The notes below the pieces were generated by a model. That model did no database searches. It had not been told where the DNA came from and worked only from the letters and a program-made list of their open reading frames with translations. Below are positions 22,832 to 33,113 of a stretch of 64,000 bases of DNA, in pieces (the stretch's first letter is position 1; every line of letters begins with the position of its first letter). The stretch lies in contig MCFE01000127.1 of the NCBI GenBank assembly GCA_002104905.1, positions 1-64,000 on the forward strand, written 5' to 3'. The stretch comes from Basidiobolus meristosporus CBS 931.73 (lineage: Eukaryota; Basidiobolomycota; Basidiobolomycetes; Basidiobolales; Basidiobolaceae). The translations under genes were made by a program, and so were the position numbers.

Positions 22832-23201
22832 TGTTGAAATATTGGACTATTTGGTATCATTCAGATGCTGGTAACTTACTTAACAATTCTGCACTAGTCT
22901 TTTGTCCCTGCAGGACTAATTTGCAGCTCCAACTTTGACAGCTTCTTCAGATCTATGATTCTATGATTATTCCTGTATAGTCAAGATCAAATTTACACTT
23001 TTTATCAAACACTGAATACTACCCCTGAAACTGTTACAGAATGCTCCTGAATGTTAAGAAACGCTCCTTACTTAGTGTCACAACTGTGCTACTTCCACAA
23101 AGATATAAATAGTGACCCTCTTATGAACAAACAATAGCTCAACTGTTATCACTTTTTCTTAATAAGTCCATGATATCCGTATCACTTCTTAATTTGCAAC
23201 A
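22832..23201 (+). repeat. Copia 3' LTR (370 bp)
   Basis: It begins TGTTGAAATATTGG immediately after the polypurine tract GATCAGGGGGAG, and ends TTTGCAACA, giving the TG...CA termini of an LTR (TGTTG/CAACA inverted ends). It contains a TATAAATAG box near 23105. The 5' LTR is not present in the window. Confidence 0.8.
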
Positions 23202-23735
23202 GTATTTTCCTGAAAGTCATCAGTAGAGTACTCAACATTACCAATGGGGTCCATTCCTTCATTTGCCCTAGTAGAGATCTACACTCATAGATGTATTGCT
23301 TAACTACTCCTTTCTGTTGGAGTGGCTTAAGCTACTTTCTTAGCAATATATACTAAGGTTGTCATTGTGAACATCTTAAATACTTGACATATACTCATGC
23401 CACATAGAGGAAGTAGAGCATCCTAATATATTGGCAGACCTGATCTTCTAAAGGTATCACTAAAAAGCTGCATCAACCAGGTAAGAAGCTGTATGCTCTA
23501 ACCTACTTTTGGAGCAGTTCCTTTAGCTTTAAAGATTTCTTATATTAAAAAGAGCCAAGTTCTTGTTGTAACATTGGCTAGTTCTGAGCCATTGTGTTCA
23601 TTCCTTGTTTCTGCTGGCTTAGAGCCTGGTGTAACTGTTGCTGTAGGGCCAGAATATGCTACATAGCATACTTCCATTCTTCTTTTCTGACCTCTTAGGG
23701 GGGGTTTCTGGTTACTGCAACTTCCAATGTTACAG
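23202..23735 (-). pseudogene. Possible Ty3/gypsy gag remnant
   Basis: On the minus strand a short stretch reads VKQYIYECRSLLGQM and LVMLSTLLMTFRKI, resembling the central gag motif of gypsy elements. Upstream on that strand is a Gln-rich coiled-coil-like segment (LQQQLHQALSQQ). Everything is out of frame. The assignment rests on general resemblance only. Confidence 0.35.
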
Positions 23736-23989
23736 GTCTTAGAATCATAGTTGTCAAGGAAAAGAGAGTTTAGTCAGTATTACACTCACTCACACCTGCA
23801 CTGATTTTTTTTGAGGTTTCAGCAGCTCTGTGTATACCTCTTGCCCAATCAAGTGCTGCCTAGTCATTTCCTTTAGTGTGGGTTGTAGAACATGACTCAT
23901 TCAGTTATATCATTATCACCCAATTATCTTTCACTTAATATGTCTATTTGTGCCTAATAAGTAGCTGCTGATTCACATGCTGGTTGATA

Positions 23990-24648
23990 TTATAGACTTA
24001 GTATATATCACTGATATACTGCAAGGCTAAGCATAAACCTGATTGATATGACTAAAACTGACCCAACTTATGCATCCAAGAAGCATTAAAGACATCAAAG
24101 CTAAGCAGATATATTCCTCCTTTCTGCTGGATACTGGTTCCCCTAATTGGTGCTCTCTTGTTCTTGCTTGCATGAATTCCATATTGTAAGGTGTAGAGAC
24201 TAAATTTCACTCAGGAGAAACCCAGCATACTTTAGTAAAAAGCCTAGATGAGAATCAGCTATTAATTGTGTCTAACACAACCTTGCATGGCTTAACTGAT
24301 TGCCCATACACTGAGGCTGCTTATCTCATTATTACATTCATGTGTACATCTGTTCTCAGCAATCTCCAACCCTTCCTGGATGTCCTCCATGTGCTAACCC
24401 ATCATCCTTGACAACTCAAAGGATGTATTGTTTGTGAATGGGATATGGTAGTAACTGAGACTTGACTGGTCTTCCTATATCTCTGCGCATCTGCTCCATA
24501 GAAGACTCCCAAAAGGTAAAGCAAGGTCCACTATTTTCCTCATGTGGAGCAGGATGATATAGATTATATTGCAGCAGTAGTAGAGATATATATGCACAGC
24601 TTAATGGTTACAGTAAAACTGCTCAAATCCCATTACCAACTCTGAGGT
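23990..24648 (-). pseudogene. Tnp2-like transposase C-terminal fragment
   Basis: Colinear on the minus strand with 3000-3560 of copy I and with 19900-20400 (shared words around CTCCATAG, CTCCCAAAAGGT, CTGCTGGAT). It breaks at 24648 where the short junction repeat also found at 7230-7310 begins. Confidence 0.5.
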
Positions 24649-24720
24649 TATTACACCCAGTGAACACCCCACAGAAAAAACACTTGAGAAGTGTTGGATG
24701 TATCTCTCCTTTGGACTTGT

Positions 24721-25042
24721 ACATTACCACAGCATGCATCATGGCTGAGAGGCTTACTGCATTAGCCACATGGTCTTTTTTCTCTTCTCTTACGGCATTG
24801 AGTCAAAGTAGTCTTGTGCATAGGTAAACCAGTTTGACCTTCAACAACATAATGTTTGTATATCATTTTGTAGTCAATACTCATGTGAATTAAAGACAGC
24901 TTGTATTTGAGACATTGCACCTGCATGAATGTAAGATTCAATGATGACCTGCCATTTTAAGTATTATAAATAAAGCAGTGGCACCACATCCATACGTATA
25001 TGTAACACTATTTCCCCTTTGGTCTGGCTCACTTCCATATAT
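24721..25042 (-). pseudogene. Transposase N-terminal scrap and divergent spacer of copy IV
   Basis: The minus strand at 24730-24800 keeps a degraded version of the transposase Cys/His block, followed by the spacer with GATGACCTGCCAT that precedes ORF1. The order matches copies II and III. Confidence 0.45.
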
Positions 25043-25963
25043 ATGCCACCAAAAAATAAAGCAAAGTTGTCTGGTTCCCAACCAAACCCCACTGCTGATG
25101 GCAACAGAAGAACAGTTGGACAACAGCTTGTTTTGACATTCAGTGCAACAAGTGGGGCAATATCCAAAAAAGGCCCTGTGGACAGTGTGCCCATTGAAGG
25201 TAACAATGCGGACTCCTCAGGCTCTTGGTCAAGTAGGCAATTGAGAACTTCTACGGAGCCATAAGCTGACCATTATGCTCAGGCAGATGAGAATGTAACA
25301 AATGCAGTGTCCTCAGTTGAAGACCAGCAAGTGGGCATGATAACATCACCAACACCCATAGTAGCAAGTATGTTGTCAGCTTATACCAAAGCATTAATGA
25401 AGCAATTGGGTGCAGTGGCTGCTAGTATAGATGCAATGGCCCAGAGAAATCAGGAAATAGTCCAGAAACAGGATGAGTGGATAACATATTTAGAGCAATC
25501 AATATCCCAGGTAGAGAAAGCTGTATCTTTGCTGCTAAGAAGGAACTGAAGTAGCTCAATGTCCCAGCCAAGAATTGAGGCAATTCCCAATGTAACAGCA
25601 GAGGAACACTGTACAGTCTTTGAAGCACAACAACAGTGCCCAAAAATAAAGCCCACAGAAAAACCTATCACAGTGTGGGAGGGAGACAATGTGGTGTTCA
25701 TACCAAAGCCTAAGAACCAAAAGCCATTGAGGATCCATGAAGCCATTGGGTGCAATAATGAAGAGTGGGCTAGTATACAAGAGGCTGTCAGAAGTCTAGC
25801 ACACCATTGCCTTAGGGCTGGCATACCATGGGACCATCAGGAACTCAAGGCCAAGCAGGGTGCACTTGACTTGTTCCATGAGCATTATCCTGGATTCAAA
25901 CAGGCAAACAGATTTTGGTCCAGCAGTGGTATGCTAAGAAAGTATCTTAAGAATAGCAGACAC
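25043..25963 (+). pseudogene. ORF1 of the Tnp2-linked element, copy IV (N-terminal half, least decayed)
   Basis: Starts ATGCCACCAAAAAATAAA. The N-terminal 73 residues are open to a stop at 25262, then MSSVEDQQVGM to QVEKAVSLL, a stop, and an open stretch of 145 codons from 25559 containing TEKPITVWEGDN, EEWASIQEAVRSLAHH and PWDHQELKAKQGALDLFHEH. It ends abruptly at 25963 against an inverted copia gag. The protein family is not recognised. Confidence 0.6.
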
Positions 25964-25964
25964 T

Positions 25965-26674
25965 GGTCTGATGTGTGTCCTTTCCTTTTGCAGTAGTTGC
26001 AAAATAGGTTGCTGTTGCCTTTGTAGGGTCTTGGGTACCTCCTTTGTTGGTTATCATTGCTTATTAAAGCATTTTCTTCTTCCTTCTTATTGGCACTTGA
26101 TTTTCTTAATTCTTCATCCAGGAGCCTTCCATATACGTAATTTAAGGTCAAATCTTCAGTTCTGGACTCTAGGGCTGATACAAGGCCCTGAAACTTGTCT
26201 GTCAGGCTATTCAGGATGGTAACTATCACATCCTCATCAGTAGTTGGTATGCCCACAGATTCCATCTCATCTACCAGCAGGGTAATTCTGTTAATTAGAT
26301 TTTTCATTTCTTCTCCTGGCAGCATCTTTGTAGTAAAGAATTTTTGTCACAGATACATTTTCTTAGCAACTGAACATGACTGGTAGGTGTCTTCCAATGC
26401 TTTCCAGGCATTCTTTGCCGTTTTTGCTCTTGAGCATTGAATTAGCAATTTGTCCTTGACATTAAGGCAAATGCAGTTAAAGGCACTTTGTTCTTTCTTC
26501 TGGTACTTTAAGGCTTCCTCTCCCATGTTTTTAGGAGGGCATTCTTCTCCCATGACAATATCCCAAAGGCCTCTTTCTTGTAGCAGCATCTTCATCTTCA
26601 CCTCCACACTTGCTAGTTAGAGCCATCCAACTTTTCAGCAGAGGGAAAAATTCCAGTAATAGCAGTAGTAGACA
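25965..26674 (-). pseudogene. Ty1/copia gag with CCHC zinc knuckle (broken)
   Basis: The minus strand starts at an ATG at 26674. After GIFPSAEKLDGSN comes a stop and a frameshift, then VKMKMLLQERGLWDIV, KNAWKALEDTYQ and MLPGEEMKNLINRITLLVDE. The C-terminal zinc knuckle is CNYCKRKGHTSDQC (C-x2-C-x4-H-x4-C), complete just before the junction at 25965. These are the classic copia gag blocks. It is in the opposite orientation to the reverse transcriptase at 21661, so it is from a different insertion. Confidence 0.8.
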
Positions 26675-26899
26675 TTGCAGAGAGTGACAGCTTGGGGCTC
26701 ATAACCTGTTGTAAGAGTCTTGGAGATATTGGAAGTGATTGGGAGAACAAGTAGATTATGTGGTTCTCACTTAATAATTTATTGAATGTTAAAGTAGTAT
26801 TTGTACTTTTAAATGATTTTGGCATAGCAAACATGTAGAATAGGTAAGAAAGGTCCCAAGAACATGTGTGCAAAGTTTGGGGCTGTTTGGACAACTTTG

Positions 26900-27553
26900 A
26901 GAATTTTCATGTTCTGGGTACCTGGTATTTTGGTGAAAGTATTCTAAGTAAATCCCAACAAGGAATTTGGTCAGTATTCTCTAGGATCTGAAGGTAATGA
27001 TCTAAGTGACTAAGTTAGGTGAATATATAGGTGGAAATATGAATTTTTACAACAGTAATAAGCTACATATTACTTCCACAAAGATTTACAACTAAAAGTT
27101 TGAAGGAAAAGCACCAGCTGAATGTCAGCAAACTACCATGAGTATATCTGCAGATTTTCAGATGAGCTCCAAGTATGAGTTTTTACATAGGGGTTTGCAC
27201 TCCCACAGATTCCTTCTCATCAACCAACAGGGTAATGCTGTTGATTTCATCTCATCACTGGGGAACATCCATGTGGTAAGGAATTCTCATCTTAAATAGA
27301 TCTGCTTACAGCAGCAAAAATAATCGGTTGTTATATTTATTCAAAAATGCGCAGAGAAGCATAAGAGAAAAGAACGGTTCCTATGCTTCCTAAGGGATAC
27401 AGGGCCTGAGGGCGATAGAAGGATTCAAATTAACAAGCAGTTGGTAATTTGGTGATCTACAAACCAAGAAAAATCCATACGTGTATAGTGCAATATTATT
27501 GGGTGAAGGCATTTAAATAATTTCTACGTTCTGGAGGCTGCTTATTCAACTAA
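26900..27553. other. Transition from transposon nest to gene region; no gene seen
   Basis: The stretch begins in copia-flanking sequence and ends at the cytidylate kinase start. Scraps of gag-like sequence persist to about 27270 (a repeat of the CCCACAGATTCC words at 26250 recurs at 27200). From about 27340 CpG dinucleotides reappear, which I take as the boundary of the transposon block. Confidence 0.5.
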
Positions 27554-28513
27554 ATGGCAACACAGTATCTACGAAAGTTCGGAACTACCGCCTCCAAGAC
27601 ATTGTTTCGTGTGGCTATCGATGGTCCGGCTGCTAGCGGAAAGAGTAAGCACTGTTCAAGGTTAACGATCGAAATCCGTCAGCCCTCTAACAGAGGCTTC
27701 GTTATAGGCTCCACCGCCAAAATGGTTGCGCAGAAGCTTGGCTTCAACTACATTGATTCCGGTAAACTCAAGCTCTTTACAAAGAAGCAGCTCTGATATG
27801 TGTAACTGACCTTGTCATTTTTGCCTATATAGGAGCAATGTATCGCTCGGTAAATAGGAATTTCTACTTGACTCTTAACACATGTTGCTAACCAAACTCT
27901 TTAGATCACGCTGAAGGCTCTCAGAGCGCAACTTGATCCTTCCTTGCCCCAAAATGATGCTAAAATTGCTGATCTGGCCAAATCGACCTCTTTACAGCTT
28001 GTAACTACACCCAACGCGTCGCCCTCCGCTCTGCCAAATACTCAGATATTCATGGATAGTGAGGATATCAGCGACCTGATTCGAACCTCGGAAATCACTC
28101 GCAACATTGGTGGGGTTGCTAAGAACCCTGGGGTACGTGCAGCTTTGCTCTTGAAGCAAAGAGCCATGGGCCAGGGGGAAAACCAGCGTGACCACGACAC
28201 CAAGGGTATCGTGATGGACGGGCGAGATGTCACCACTGTCGTGTTCCCTGATGCCGAGCTCAAGATTTACTTGCAGGCAGATGCCAAGGTAAGGGCAGAG
28301 CGACGCTACAAGGAGATGCAAGCCAAGAACCTCGAAGGCTCCTACGAAACAATACTGAAGGAGCTACTGGAAAGAGATCACGCAGACATGACTAGAAAGA
28401 TCTCCCCTTTGAAGAAGGCGGATGATGCCATAGTTGTAGACACCTCCGATATGACCTTCAACGAGCAGGTCGAACGGATTGTTACTTTGGCAAATGAACG
28501 ACTCAAAGCCTGA
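27554..28513 (+). CDS. cmk: Bacterial-type cytidylate (CMP/dCMP) kinase, possibly mitochondrial
   Basis: Four exons: 27554-27644, 27708-27761, 27833-27849 and 27905-28513, giving 256 residues. The enzyme transfers phosphate from ATP to CMP/dCMP. Visible motifs are the P-loop IDGPAASGKSST (residues 22-33), FNYIDSGAMYR after it, and MDGRDVTTVVFPDAELKIYL with a downstream RRYKEM motif, all characteristic of the bacterial Cmk family and not of the eukaryotic UMP/CMP kinase (Ura6) fold. The N-terminal MATQYLRKFGTTASKTLFR is basic, hydroxylated and free of acidic residues, which suggests a mitochondrial presequence. The third exon is only 17 nt. It is the first host gene after the transposon block. 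Eukaryotic introns exclude bacterial contamination. An acquisition from bacteria is possible but needs a phylogeny. Confidence 0.9.
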
Positions 28514-30055
28514 AAATTCGGCTTGATTGGCGTCGCTGATACAATAAAGCCATTTAAGAAGTAGCATATCTATTGTGTTCACTTGGTCTGGATACCTGTA
28601 CAGATGAAGTGTTGTATACATGTGGAGCTGGATTTTGGTAATCTATGGCATGGCTGGAGTTTCCATAGCTAGGAACCGACGCAACACCGGTGATTTCTTT
28701 GGTACGAGCCACCTCTCTATAAAAGTGTCAACATTTGGCAACGACAACTGTGCCAGGCTCTCTGTTGGCGTTCATGGATTTCTCTACTGTAACCACTACC
28801 CCTTGACCAAGCGGGAAATCAGCCTCAATGCGTATCTGGTCGTTGCAGATGGGACATGGATTCTCTGCAGTACTCTGAACCACGGATTCCTTCACCTTGT
28901 CGACAACAAAGTACCCATCGTGCTGACGTCATGCAATATACACCGCTTGCGGTCCGTCATGGGGATGGGATGTCCGAGCAATAGGAGCGAGTCTTGAAGT
29001 AGCGCTCCCCTTTCGCTACAGCCAACAAAGCTGTAGGTGACGAGGATTTTATGTATATCCACCACTTTAGAAACCGCCCTTAATCTCAGTCATCACAGGG
29101 ATCCTTGGTGTACACACAATCAATGTTCGTCAACGGGAAGAGATCGATAGCTTGGGCTATACCAGCGGCAATTATACTCAAAGTGCTATTGTCACCGAAG
29201 TCAACTCCGTGCACACTAATGGTATCAACTTTGTTCAAGAGAGGAATGCCAGAATCAGAGAGCCCTCCCATGGCGTTTCTAGCACTTATATATCGACAAG
29301 ATCATAAACAAGACCAGGACAGCAGGAGTTGACGCACTGCTTGAAAAAAGATTTGTACAAGCTCATAAGCTGGCCATTTCCAGCAGCCACCAAGGCCTGT
29401 TTCTTCGCCAGCATTTCGGGCTTTGAGGCTATGTCGGGACAACACGATGTTCCAGAATTTCCACATCACAATTGTTTCGACGACATGGGAAACTTTGCCA
29501 GGTGCGGGAAATGGGTGATCTCGTCGCATATCGATGAGGTTCCGGGCGATCGTCAGCTTTCGGCTGGGAGATAGATGTGAACCACGCTGCAACAAGGAGT
29601 CTACGCATGGTGCAGGACTTTGCATGATCAGTTGCTGACCCTGCATGCCTTATACGTAGGCATGCTCCTTGATCGGTTGCCAATCAGTGTCAGGAACAGA
29701 TGGGCAAGCTTATTTTGATGTCAAGATGATCTGTGCTCCGCTTTTGTGTCTATTTAGGGAGCATTCACTTTGTTTAGTAGATTAGTATGCATGTACAAAC
29801 GATCTAGAGCGATGGGCTCTGGCTGTTTGTTATAATCGAATCTGAACCAATTCAAAAATGATGTTATTGGTCATCAGACTACCATGATGATCTGTGATCT
29901 GACTACGAAATCAAACCATCCAATTGGCGGCGCTCATAGATCACGCCGTCCAATTATATGAGCTGCCTGCAATAATCCAACTAGGGTTTAGATGGTCAAG
30001 GGTCAAGAAGTCCAATTTATGTGATACTCGATCGCTAATCGATTCTATCGCCATC
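28514..30055. other. Intergenic region with possible decayed minus-strand gene
   Basis: No confident gene. The minus strand holds short open stretches that look protein-like: about 29450-29290 (frame with KPEMLAKKQALVAAGNGQL and a CVNSCCPG cysteine cluster), 29271-29086 (NKVDTISVHGVDFGD, ending CDD), and about 28935-28745 (YFVVDKVKESVV, NPCPICNDQIR). They cannot be joined by convincing introns and contain stops, so this may be a pseudogene or a fast-evolving gene. An overlapping plus-strand ORF at 28620-28997 (125 codons) is an equally unproven alternative. CpG content is normal, unlike the transposon block. Confidence 0.3.
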
Positions 30056-31510
30056 ATGTATTCTCAAAATTCTGGAAGTCAACCACCAAACAGTCCACCT
30101 ATTGGCTTTTCACCTCAGCCTAATTCTGGGTATCCACCTCAACATAACACTGGGTACCCTCCCCAGCAAAACTCCGGTTATCCCCCTCATAATGCTGGCT
30201 ATCCTCCACAACAAAACACTGGCTATCCCCCTCACCAGAGTACTGGCTATCCCCCTCAGCAAAACACTGGCTATCCCGCACCATCAAGCCCCGGCTATCC
30301 TCCTCAACACAACGCGGGCTATCCTCCTCAGCATAACACTGGCTATCCTCCACAACAGAGTACTGGCTATCCTCCACAACAGAGTACTGGCTATCCCCCA
30401 CAACAAAACACTGGCTATCCCCCACAACAAAACACTGGCTATCCCCCACAACAGAATACTGGCTATCCCCCTCAGCAAAACACTGGCTATCCCGCACCAT
30501 CAAGCCCCGGCTATCCTCCTCAGCATAACACTGGCTATCCTCCTCAGCAGAATGCAGGCTATCCCCCACAACATAGTCCCGGCTATCCACCCCAGCATAG
30601 TTCTGCCTATCCACCCAGTCCAGGAGCCGGCTTCTCTAGTCCAAACAGCGGTTACCCGCCACATTCCGGTGGGCCTATGTCACCGATAACTAGTTCTGGA
30701 AGCTTCTCCTATAACGCCGCTCCTCACCCAAGTCAACATGCTTCAGATGGTCATCCCACTGGGCTGCCACCACCACCACCTGCTCCACCAGGAACCCGCC
30801 CTGACTTTCCGTTTAAATGGGTTTACGCGAATAAAGGGTATAGATATCACACATCCGACTCCCACAAAAACCCGCACTAACTTTCTCTTGGCAGCTTGAT
30901 TCCGGAAGGGGCCATTCCCCTGGGAAAAGAATCGGACGGTGCCCCCTCGTACGCAGCCAGGTATTTCCCTTAAGACAGTGATTTTCCCTGAACATCAAGG
31001 TAAACTTCAGCATCTTAGAGCGTACCACCATAAAAGTGTTCAGATAGGTAGGGTCACCCCTGCCCTTCAAGGAGCCCGAATCGGATTTGGAGGTAAAGAT
31101 AACTCGCTATTCCTGTTCCTTATACCGGACGTTGGATGAACCATCTTGCTCCTTTTAGGGGACTTCACTCTGATTAAAGACTACTATGTTCTCTGCGGGG
31201 ACCCAAAGTTGACCAAATGGGTCGATCACAGTGGAACGTTGAATCTGAGCCAAACGTCGTTCAAGCCAATTGAATGTGGACTTGACATCAAAGGAGATCC
31301 GGTATGTACCCCTTGAAATACGCAAGTAATCCTACCCCGATTGACCTCTACAAACCCGTTATGTAGTTATACCTTGCCGCGATCGACTACAAGAACGGTC
31401 GTTTCTTGGGTAAGGTTGGTACCCACACCCCTGGCATGCTCTACACGCGCAACGGAAAGGAGCGTGCAGTTCCGCTGAATGAGGGTTACAAGATCTTGGC
31501 CTTCTCCTAG
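30056..31510 (+). CDS. GYPPQ-repeat protein with DM9 (DUF3421) domains
   Basis: Five exons: 30056-30837, 30895-30960, 31019-31092, 31159-31301 and 31367-31510 (402 residues). Residues about 20-190 are some twenty copies of an octapeptide close to GYPPQQNT, encoded by a 24-bp tandem repeat; a second Pro/Ser-rich part ends in LPPPPPAPPG. The C-terminal ~145 residues show two DM9 repeats: the first from FKWVYANKGLIPEGAIP through GKESDGAPSYAARAYH and IGRV to FGG, the second from YLAAIDYKNGRFLGKVG to NEGYKILAFS. DM9 proteins in animals include mannose-binding lectins and the natterin-associated module; a carbohydrate-binding role here is inference. No signal peptide is visible, and the repeat arm resembles the N-terminal tails of annexin-like and other membrane-associating proteins. 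An in-frame upstream ATG exists at 29924, but the ATG at 30056 begins the repetitive arm directly and is preferred. Confidence 0.8.
30120..30640 (+). repeat. 24-bp coding minisatellite (GYPPQQNT repeat)
   Basis: About twenty 24-bp units read GGCTATCCCCCACAACAAAA with variations, in frame inside the DM9 gene. A larger unit (…GYPAPSSPGYPPQH) occurs twice about 190 bp apart (near 30270 and 30490), pointing to a segmental duplication within the array. Such arrays are expected to vary in copy number between strains. Confidence 0.9.
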
Positions 31511-31631
31511 TTCCTACGGAATCTAGCGTTCCTGGTTGTTCGAGTAAAGGGAGTGGACGGGACTACAACATTAAATAAACCAGACCATGAATGCGTATTT
31601 GCGTCGAGGGTTTTGCCATATTTTATTGATT

Positions 31632-32495
31632 CTAGAGCCACCAGAAACTGATGGAGATACTGGTGTCCAAGGACTCTACGTAATGCCAGTAGCCCTTGGG
31701 GATGTACAACAAATCTCCCGGGGTCAGTATACACTCCTCGTATTTGGCCGATTGGAACTTGGGGTATTTGAGGGGATCCACATTGTCTAGGTGGGTGATT
31801 CGGCTGGTGTTCTTCTGAAATGGGTTGTTGTATGGATAGAGTTTGTCTTGCTCTGAGACTGGGTAGATTCGCAGATACTTACGGCCCACGACCTGGGCAA
31901 ATAGATTGCAGTATGGGTCTCGGTGTATGGGCGAGATGGTCCCTTTAGGGCCGAACCATCCATTGGTGGGATAGATGTCGTTACGGCCGGCTCGGCTGTA
32001 TTCAGGGGGCTGAAAGTCTTGTTGAAGGCTGGGAATCTGCCATCGAGTAGGGTTAATGAGCTTGGAAAGTGGTGGTCACAATTCAAGTAAACTCCAACAC
32101 TACTGCACCTTTTCGAAAAGCTGGCACTGTGCCAGATACCCGATGCGACCGGCCGGCCCCTCATGCTTGTTCTCTATATATGTCTCGATGAACTCTTTTA
32201 ACCGCATGTGCCGTTGCTCGAAGTTTGCATCTGTGTAGATTCCGGTCTCTATTGGGACGACAACATCTCCATGCTTACTCTTCCAGAATTCCAGGTCTGT
32301 CCATTTCTCCCTTGCTGGCCAGTGGTCAGTGGCCCCCTCAAGTATCACCGGGCCGTTTGGGAGGATCAATTTTTTGAAGTCAGCCAACGAGGGGGCTTCT
32401 ATACGTTTGATAGCCGAGGCGGGGGAGATGCTTGGTCCTGAGAGGCTCGTGTAGGCACGAACTCTGGGTAACGCTGATATGACCCGACGACTCAT
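31632..32495 (-). CDS. JmjC-domain protein of the KDM8/JMJD5 type
   Basis: Two exons: 32495-32109 and 32060-31632, 271 residues. The C-terminal cupin shows the Fe(II)-binding HRDPYCNLFAQ (H-x-D) and the distal His in IPKGYWHYVESL, followed by SISFWW, the signature of JMJD5-type 2-oxoglutarate oxygenases. Upstream blocks PVILEGATDHWPAREKW and YLAQCQLFEK are also typical. Animal homologues hydroxylate protein arginines; the target here is unknown. The N-terminus MSRRVISALPRVRAYTSLSG is basic and Ser-rich, resembling a mitochondrial presequence, which would be unusual for this family. It is convergent with the DM9 gene (121 bp between stops) and divergent from the UBA/LRR gene. Confidence 0.85.
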
Positions 32496-33113
32496 TCAGG
32501 ATAAAAGTTTTCAAGGCTTCATATCGGGTTCTCGAATAAATACTCCCTCTCTGTGCCTATTTCGAATTAACCATCCCCATCCAGCTGTTGTGGCTGATTG
32601 AATCTCGACAGTTCAGCCATGTGACTCTCCAGTGTGTCTACACCGCGCTCCAAAAACCCACCAGCATTGGGTGGGTTGCTGACATGATCTGTCACATCAT
32701 TCCCTTCATGAGTGGAGCTGTTCAACAAACCTGGCATTTACTGGGAATTCAACCCGGATTCTTGTGCGAATTTCCGGTATTTTCATATCATCGTAACATC
32801 AATCACCTGTGATCAGGAGACTCAGAAATAAGATACACTTGAACCAACAAAAGTTACTCCACACCACTGTGATAATCTGCCTCTCACCCTATTTACACCG
32901 GTTCCACCTAAAGCGTAAAGGGTTGTTTGGGTACTTCATAAACTAATCTCCTTTCCTCCTTTTCCCCTGGTAGAAGCATCGGGGTTAACGAGGCCAGTTC
33001 TTTTCCTCACAAGTGTTAGTAACAAAAGAGGTGCAGAAAGCCTATCCAGCACTTCAGCACAAAGGCGAACCAAGCAAATTTCCTTAAATTACCAGAGTAG
33101 ACGGTCACCAAAC
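32496..33113. promoter_or_regulatory. Divergent intergenic region (JmjC gene / UBA-LRR gene)
   Basis: 618 bp between two divergently transcribed starts. It includes a pyrimidine-rich tract (CTCCTTTCCTCCTTTTCCCC, 32948-32967) of the kind found in fungal promoters. No gene or other motif is recognised. Confidence 0.4.

Noticed and set aside
29924..30055. Upstream in-frame ATG extending the DM9 protein by 44 residues
   Set aside because: The extension has no family character, and the ATG at 30056 directly starts the repeat arm; kept only as an alternative.
30120..30614. Minus-strand and shifted plus-strand repetitive ORFs in the GYPPQ region
   Set aside because: A 24-bp repeat leaves all frames open in register. 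Only the GYPPQ frame continues into the DM9 exons.
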